A stretch of 64,000 bases of DNA from Dendrolimus kikuchii (taxonomy: Eukaryota > Arthropoda > Insecta > Lepidoptera > Lasiocampidae), in assembly GCA_019925095.2 (NCBI GenBank), contig CM034403.1, positions 3,601,690 through 3,665,689 on the forward strand, in the 5' to 3' direction. This document shows, one piece after another, positions 10,701 to 19,700 of this stretch; the stretch's first letter is position 1; the number at the start of each line of letters is the position of its first letter. Made by a program: the position numbers and the translations under genes. The notes under the pieces are model-generated. The model worked only from the letters and a program-made list of their open reading frames with translations, searched no databases and had not been told where the DNA came from.

Positions 10701-13700
10701 CGTGCCTACCCCGCAAGGGAACTGGCGTGAAGTTGTGTATGTATGTATGTATATGAGTATATCCACTGCGGTTTCATTCAACCTTACGCTTTATGTTAAT
10801 AATTTCAGCTGAACCTAGCCTGCCAGCCATGGAAGTCGAACCTGATTGGAACCATTCATAGCGTAGGTGTTCTGTCTTCCATGCTTTTGTTTGGATGGGT
10901 TTCGGACAGGTAAGAAGTTTAGTATATATTGTCTATTATTTTATATATTGTCTAAAGCGGCCGCTGTCGCAGATTCGTATAATGAACTAGCTGTGCCCGC
11001 GACGACGTCCGCGTGTATTTCCTTTCAAAACCCTCCGATTCCGAAACATTCTTCATAGGTGCTCCGCTCCTATTGGCCTTAGCGTGATGGTATATAGCCT
11101 ATAGCCTTCCTCGATAAATGGGCTATCCAGCACTGAAAGAATTTTTCAAATCAGACCAGTAGTTCCTGAGGTTAGCGCGTTCAATCAAACAATATTAGTA
11201 TATTTGGCTACAACACTAATACTTATATTTTAAATATCGCGATATCTTTTGAATGAAACTTCCGAATTGAATAATTCAAAAAGTTCTAGAAAGGTATTGA
11301 ATTCGTCTTGAATATGGAGTAATTTATTTTGATAAGGATTAATACCAAGGTACAAAATAAAGAGTTTTTTTGGCGACGGCATTTTAATTATTTAAAAAAA
11401 TAAAAGAAAACACTTATTGTGAGATAATTATAACAGTTAGACATATGGTTACGCGATAATTTTTGTAGACAATTATATGTTCTGCAAAGTGATATTACAT
11501 TGTTTTGTTCTATAATCAATAGTTTTTGCAGCGCACGCCTTGTAAGGATTTGTTCGGGTCATTTTTGACACCTTAGGTTACATTATTGGACTTTTAGTAA
11601 GGATCCCTAATTTTTTTTGAAAATATAATATAGCCTATAGCCTTCCTCGATAAATGTACTATTCAATACTGAAAGAATTTTTCAAATCGGACCAGCGGTT
11701 CCTGAGATTAGCGCGTTTAAACAAACAAACAAACTCTTCAGCTTTATAATATTAGTATAGATATGACAAACTGAAAATAAAGTGGAACGTTGTTCTCTGT
11801 ATTACGTATTCCGTTTTATACGTTATACCTTTTTAACCGATTCCAAAAAGGAGAAAGTTCTCAATTCGTCTCGTCGATTTCTCCGTCAATTGTGAATCGA
11901 TTTTCAAAACTTTTCTTTTAATGAAAATGAATGTATTTATTTCAAAATGGAATCTTACAGATTACTTATTGAAAGTCATGAGTCTACCACCGCTTTCAAA
12001 GCAATTTTAGTTACTATTAAAGGAGAAGAAGCGGCGCAATAAATTCCCCAGTAAAATTATCTTTATTTTTTTTAGCTGGTGTACAGCAAAGAGGCTGACG
12101 GCCCACCTGATGGAAAGCGGTTACCGTCGCCTATGGACGTTTGCAACATCAAAGATGTCACCAACGCACTGCCGGCCTCGAAGAAATTTTATGACACCAT
12201 TTTTGAAAAACTCCATATCGTAGCGCTGTGGGAAAACCTCCAAATCTCCACAGTACGCAAGAGAAACGTTCTACAGAATCGTTGCGTACATGAGCGAAGG
12301 GGCTCAAGGAAGTGGGGGTGAACTCCCAACCGATAGCGAGCGGTGCCGCTGGTCATTCTAAACAGTTCTTCGGAACATTCCCCGTTATACAGTCGGTAGA
12401 ATACGCATGAAATTGGCCCAAGAATTTGTTGATAGGACTAACAGCTAAAATTTTGTTATATTAATATCCCTCGTGAACTAGCAGAAGGTGATGTCAGGAG
12501 CCTTAAGAACAGACGAGCTTGCATGACAAGAGTTATGAATGTCAAAGAGGCAAGTGAGGTGTTTAAGAATAAGCCTAAATGGCACTCTGTTGTTCGTGCC
12601 TACCCCGCAAGGGAACTGGCGTGAAGTTATGTATGTATGTATGTATGTAATATCCCTCGATATCGTGTATGTATATTTTTTTTTCTTTGCCAATAGGCGG
12701 AGGCTTACTTACAGCATCTTTTTTTAAATATTATTGTTACTATATTTTGTATATATTAGACTGTAAGCCTTTCTAAAATAAAATAAAATTGGTTTTTTCC
12801 AGAATCGGTAGGAAACCAACATTCCTGATCTGCGTGATCGGCAGCGCTGTTGGGCAACTTAAACAATTTACTACCTCGTACCACCTCTATGCTGCAATAG
12901 AGTATATGGAAGCTGCTATATCTGGCGGGAGTTATGCAGCTGCTATGGTTCTTAGTAAGTTTACTCTTAAACCTGATTTACATTTGCATTAGTTACAAAA
13001 TTGACAAGTTAAGCCTGTATGTCATTTGTTGCCTCATGCCAGTGACGTGGCACACGGAATGTGGTAATTAATACTCGGCAAGCACTAGCGAATTGTATTC
13101 GAACAAATGATTCGATACAAGTTGATACACGAGTATTTATTTTAATTTTGTAGCAACGTATCTATTGTTGGTTTCTTATTAAAATTTATTTATTTGTTTT
13201 TTTTTTACAATTTAAATATTATATGAGTAGAATTAGTTTTTATTCATTATTATTCTCATTTATTATTTAATTAACAAAACTGGGTCATTTTGGTCTTACA
13301 CCTAAAGGAGGGTTTGCACTGAAAATCAGCGTTGTGTCGGATATTATTCCGACACAGCAATATGCTGAGTGCAAACCTTGTTTGAAAATGCGGCGTACAA
13401 ATTCTCAAAATATGCTTTGTGTATAGAAATTTCTTTCTTTCTTTTATCGTCGTTTCGACAGACATTTTCTAGTTAAGTAATAACTTGTCGTTTAAGCAGA
13501 TACCTGTTCCAACGATAACAAGGATTTATCAACGCGTATTGTTGGCGGCAACCAGATGTGTTTAAACACTACTGCTAGATCATTCATGTTTGACCTATAT
13601 TCAACTGATTAGCGTTCATTCATTATTGTTATCAAAGCACTTGGAACAGAAAGATTCTTACAAAGCTTTACTTAATATTTAAAAACATGCTTGCGGCTAA

Positions 13701-16700
13701 TGATGCGCGTGGGGCGTCCCACATTCGTGTATGTTATCTGCTGATTACGTATTAATATTTTCAGTGTTGGAAATCGGAGGCAAAAAGAATCGAGTATTAT
13801 CAGGCGTTTTATTTTCTTATTCAATATATATGGGAGAGTCTCTATTCGCCTGTATTGCTATGTTTGCGCCATATTGGAAGACCATCATACGAATTATATA
13901 CAGCCCATTCATATTGTTCGTCTCATATATATTCCTTATGTACGAAAGTCCAAGGTGGTTAATAGTTAACGGTAAAATGGACAAGGCAAAAAAGAGTTTA
14001 TTGAGGATTGCTAGACAGAATGATATTAATATCAACTACGAGGAATTGGAAGATATGGATAGTACTAAAATGAAGGTGAAGTTTAATATCGAAGAGAATG
14101 AAGTCAGGGAGAGCATGAAAAAAGTTTTTACTTCGAAACAAATCATTGTAAGGTAATTATTAGATTTAGCAACTACTAGGTCTATCTGAATAATAGGCGA
14201 AAAGATGTATTAAAAATACATGTAATTACGAAAGTTTAAAAACTTTTTTTATTGCATAAGTAGTTTCGTCATATAGTCAATAAATAACAAATTTAAAAAT
14301 TTAATGTTAATCTCCAGACGTCCTTTATTTTACAAGCCACTTAGCAGACTTTTTTTTTATTTTTTTATTGCATGAGTGCAACAGACAGGCAGACGGCCCA
14401 CTTGATGGAAAGCGGTTACCATCACCTATGAACATTTGCAACACCAAAGGTGCTACAAATGCGCTGCTGCTCTCTTAAGGGAGACTGGAACCTGGTCTCT
14501 AATGCCGGAACACAACACAATGTTGTTATGGCGGCATACTCTATACCAGGGGTGGTCGCCATCCAGTCGAGTAAATACCCTACCACCTGGCTATGGATTG
14601 TTTTGTCGCCTCTTACGACAGGCCGCCTGGCCGCAGGAAATTGTATTCTTTCTCCGTTCCTGCACGGATGAAAGACTGGTAGCCATTTTAACCCATTAGC
14701 TTATATTTGAAAATTGTATTGAACTAAAAGAAGAACCCAACTAATGTGCTTTAGATAAAATTTTGAACCGAAAATAACCATAAATTGTTTCCATTTTTCA
14801 GGTTACTAGTATCATCAATGTGCAGATTCACATCAAGCTTCGTCTACTACGGTCTAATGATCAACTCGGTCTGGCTTCCCGGTGACAAATACGTGAACTT
14901 CCTCCTATCGACCATCATGTCGTTCCCTGGTGAACTGATCTGCTTGTACCTGATGAACAAGGTCGGAAGGAAGCTGCCTTTGATGGTAGGGTATGTCATT
15001 TGCGGGGGTCTGTGTCTCGGATCTGCTTACGTCCCTGAAAGTGAGTTTGAAGATGTTGTTTATAAAATCTATAAACATCCTAGCTAGGAGACTAATGCCC
15101 GGTTTCTGAGGTACTTTTAACCGTAGTTTATCTGCTCGTTAGCGCTATCGGTTCAATAACTTATAAAATTGCGTTTTTGAACAGACCATCGTATGATAGT
15201 TAAACTAGGTTTATTTTTTATTGCAGGAGTTCATCAGACAGGCGGACGGCCCACTTGATGGAAAGCGGTTACCATCGCCTATGGACATTTGCAACACCAA
15301 AGGTGCTACAAATGCGCTGCTGCTCTCTTAAGGGAAACTGGAACCTGGTCACTAATGTCGGAACACAACTCAAGGTTGTTATGGCGACATACTCTAGACC
15401 AGGGGTGGTAGCCATCCAGTCGGGCAAATGTCCTACCACCTGGCTGTGGGTTGTTTCGTCGCCTCTTATTCGCCTAGTTCTGTGACAGCTGTCTGCAGCC
15501 GGATGCAAGCCATTTGTCGGTTTTGATCTGATGTATAGAGTGCGGTGTCATCCGCAAAGAGGGCCAACTCCACATCTGGAGTTTTTGGGATGTCGCTGGT
15601 GTACAGCGTGAAGAGTAGTGGCGACAGGGCCGAGCCCTGTGGTACACCGGCTGTGAGTGGGTGAGGGGACGAGCGCGTTCCCTCCACTCGAAAACGGAAG
15701 CTACGACCTAGGAGGAAGTCTCGCAAGATGAGCACGAGTCTGTCTGGCATACCGAACTGGTACAGCTTGTAAATCAAGCCGTTGTGCCAGACCTTGTCGA
15801 AGGCTTTTGCTACGTCTAGAAACAGTGCGGCTGTTCCTATAGGGCGGGGGCGATGGGCAAAGTGAGATAATATGTGCTCCGTGATGCGGTGCACCTGTTG
15901 GACGCATGAGTGTCTGGCACGGAAGCCAAATTGCTCATCGGGTATTAGATGTTTGCTGAAGGCAAAATCTCTAAGTCGAGAGAGGATGACCCTCTCGTAA
16001 AGCTTGCTGAGTGCGCTCAGTAGGCTGATTGGACGGTAGCTAGACGGTTTATTAGCCGGTTTTCCCGGCTTGTGAATACCGATGACATCTGCTTCCTTCC
16101 AGATCGCGGGAAAGGAGCAGTTTGTTATGGCGGCATTGAAGATGCTCACTAGAATTATAATTAGATGGGCGGGTAGGAGTTTTAAAACGCGATTGTTGAT
16201 GCCATCGGTCCCTGGGGCCTTTCGCGGTTTGAGAGACTTGATCAGATCTTGCACTTCTTCGACCGTGACCGTGTCGAGTGTGGTTTCCGCTGGTAAGGAG
16301 GATCTACGTTCGACCTCGGAGTCTACCTCCGTCAGGTGTGACTGGTCGACGTTTTGCGTAGTGGGGGAGCATTGAAGCTCTAGACTCTGAGCAAGGCACT
16401 CGGCCTTCTCCTCGTCATCGAACGCCTCGGTGTTGTCGGCTCTTTCTAGCGCGGGTATGACAGTAAGGGTGTCTGATTTGAGAGCTCTAGCCAGCTTCCA
16501 GTATGCCTGGTGAGTTGGCTCGATATCCCTCAACGTTCTGTCCCAACGTTGTTCCCTGACTTCCCGGATACGTAGTTTGACCTCGCGCTCTAGTTCGCGG
16601 AGTCGGACTCTGTTATCCTCGGTGGGATATCTGTCGTGAGCTCTGGAGGCGGCTCTCTTTTCCCTCAGCAGTACCCTCACCTCGTCCGGCAGGCATAAGT

Positions 16701-19700
16701 GGCGGTCATCCTCCACTGGCACCTGCCTGGACGAGTTCCGCACTGCGGATTGAAGGTGGCTGGTGAGGGCCTCGATTGCCGTCTCCGTGTCATGGCGGGA
16801 CACGATGTGGTCCGGGATGCGGTCCAGGTCTTGTGAGCTGGTTGCCTTGAGGAGGGTCTCAAGTCTCAACCAATCCACAGAGGTCCTAGTTTCAGATGTC
16901 TGGTCTGTCTGTGGTCCTAATCTGAGGATAACCGGACGATGGTCCGAGTCGATATCGTCCATCGTTTCGATCGAATGGAACTGAAGGGTTACGCCCCTCA
17001 GTAATGCTAGGTCGAGAGTGTTTGGGGTCCCCCAGTCGCGGTTGGGGGGGTATCTTGTGGGGGTCATGGGAGTTAGTATATCAAACAAAAGATTGTCTGA
17101 TATATTTATTAGGGCTCTGCCATTGGGGTTAGTGGTATTGCAATTCCACTGCTCGTGTTTGCAATTCAGATCTCCGGCTATAATAACAGCCGGGCCTAAG
17201 TTGAATAGGGTTTCTAGGTCTTTCTTAATGAGGGTTTTTTGGCATGCGAGGTATGCTGAAACTATGACTAGAGGTTGGTGGCCAGTCATTGCTAGTCTGC
17301 AGGCGGATACCTCCATACCTTCTAGTGGGGGGGTGACTACAGGCATGCAGTGTAGGGATCTTCTGAAATAGATCAGGGTGCCGCCACCACGGCCTACCCT
17401 GTCATGTCTAGTGATCCGATAGTTAGAGATCTTTGGATCTCTATTACTCGGTTTCAGGAAGGTCTCCTGTACTAGTAGTATATCTACTTGATTGGTAACC
17501 AGGAAGTCATGGACCAAGTCGCGCTGGTTTCGAAGGCCATTGGCGTTATAAGTCGCCAGAGTCAATGAGCGTGGTTTATTTCTACCTACATGCGCCATTT
17601 GTTACCGGTAACAATAATTTGACTAGGTTGTTTAGTTACAACGATCTAAGTATTTGGAGGAGGTACGCGTGATCCATTTCGATCACGAGTTGATCCCGGA
17701 GGGAGGGTTGTGTTGACTCTGAAACTTGCCTCAGTTTCCGAGCCAAGAGTTGGACCTCTTGCAGGTCGAAGGGCAAGTTCTTGGCGAATTTAGTCGCCAA
17801 AGCTAAGTCCTCCGCTATAGAGTGGTGGGCCGATGGCCCTGAAGGTCCCTTAGAAATGGGGGCGAGGGCGGGGGCGGGGGTGGCCGAGGGTAGGCCGGCC
17901 ATAACTGGGGCACGCGTCCTTAGCGGAGGGAACGCTTCCGTCGTGGGAAGACCCGTCCAGTGGTTTACCACTGGGGGGGGGGGCCGCCACGAATGCGGGT
18001 TTGTTCGGCACTTTTCTAGTGCCTTTTTGGGCATTGCCCTTTCCGACCTTACGTTTGGGTCGGGGGGCGGCAGGGCAGCCTCTGTAGTTAGCGGGGTGAC
18101 CCGCTTGGCCGCAGAGGATGCAGCTCGGTGGCTCCGGGGAGTCCCGGGTGCGAGTGCACTCCGAGGTCCCGTGGTCGCCCAGGCACTTGACGCACCTGGG
18201 ACGGGATTGACAATGTAGGGCAGAGTGCCCATAAAGTTGGCAGCGATGACACTGCCGCAGTGTATGTTTTTCGTGTGGACGTTCCACACGAAGGCCAGAG
18301 AGGCCACAGACCTTCTCAAGATCGAAGATCTTTTTCCCCTCTGGGGAGAGGTCGAGGACAACCAATACTAGGTTTAGAGGGGACTTTGTGGCGTCGCCTC
18401 TGTGCATACGGTGCACTTCGTGCACTGGTAGGGCTTGGGACTTAAGGTCCTCTAGAATATAGGAACTTTCAATTTCCTGAGGAAGTCCGCGGATTACAGC
18501 CCGAAGGCGTTTTTCTTCTGGCAGGGCGTAAGTGTAGTAACCGATTTTACGGTCACATAATAAAGTAGTTAGGGCGCGGTGGTCACTTGAAGACGTGACC
18601 ATAACTTTGATGCCGTGTTGAGTATCACGGGCTTCTTTTATGGAGATTGCCTTACCTGGCAGTTCTTTAGCGAGTTGAAGCCAATGGGCTTTCTCGCGGA
18701 TGGTCAGGGGTGGCGGCGGGCGTTGTGAAGGTGGCCCAGGGCGGCTGGAAGGTGCCGCTGTCGGTGTTGTGCCCGCTGTTGGGGCGGGGTTGGGGGGGAC
18801 CTCCCTCTGGGTCTTACGTTTTTTAGTACGATTAACGGTTATAAAACCGTCATCGTCTTCGCGGTCTAAGGGGATGTTCGCGGGAGGCGCGACATCCATA
18901 GGGGTAATTTCATCGGCCGGTGGAAGAGGGGCATCCCTGAGGTTTTGCGGACCTTCAGAGGATAAGTCGATTTCTCGACGAGAATCGATTACGCGATGGA
19001 TGGGCGAACGTGAACGCGATGTCGTCGAACTCGCAGAGCTCGAACGCGGTTTTGTCGATGCGGAACCGCGAGAAAACGAGGCGCGCGACTTTGGTGCCAC
19101 ACGATGGGCATCGTTGAGCGGGGGTGCGGGCGGCGGGCGCACTGGTAACGCGGCGGGTATGGACGCGGGGGGCGCGGGCGCTACGGCAGAGCGCAGGTGG
19201 ACCGCGGTAAGCGCGGCGGCGGGGGTTGCGGGGCGTGCGCTAGTCGCGGCAGGTGCGATGGTCGCGGCAGATGCGGGTGCGGGGAGGGGGGCCTGCGCGG
19301 GGGCCCTTTGCACGTGTGACTCGCGGGACACAGGTTTCTCGGAATTAAGTTCCGAAATAACGGACACCATTGATTGGGACTCCGGAGTCCTCAAAAATTG
19401 GTCGAGAGCTTGAGGGAATTGCTGTCGTAAAAACGACAGCAAACCCTCTAACAACGATGGGGAGGGCTCCACGCCGTCCATTGTCCCTGAGGGGGACGAA
19501 CGATTTGGTGGAAAAACCACCTGATGACGCACTTTTACGACAGTCCGCCGAGCCGCAGGAAATTGTATTCTGTAGGTTCAACTTAACTGACCAATATTAG
19601 GCGTTTATTTATTCCCTACCTTTTGTTTGATGTAAATAAATATTAGGTATTCCTTCTTAAATAGATTCATCTAGTGACGAGTTTTGGTACTAGTTGTATG

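Larger units (their letters stand above)
15475..19525 (-). mobile_element. Jockey-type non-LTR retrotransposon, 3' truncated
   Basis: The minus strand encodes ORF1 (gag-like) and ORF2 (endonuclease-reverse transcriptase), separated by 37 nt. It is far more G+C-rich than its surroundings. It interrupts an A element: the left part ends GCCTCTTA and the right resumes TTACGACAG, sharing only TTA. ORF2 stops shortly after the FADD motif and no poly(A) or 3' UTR follows, so the 3' end is missing, unlike the common 5' truncation. About 44 nt precede the ORF1 ATG. Confidence 0.85.

Noticed and set aside
17781..19413. Long Gly/Ala-rich plus-strand frames
   Set aside because: They lie antisense to LINE ORF1; its high G+C content removes stop codons on both strands. 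The minus-strand frames carry the zinc knuckles.
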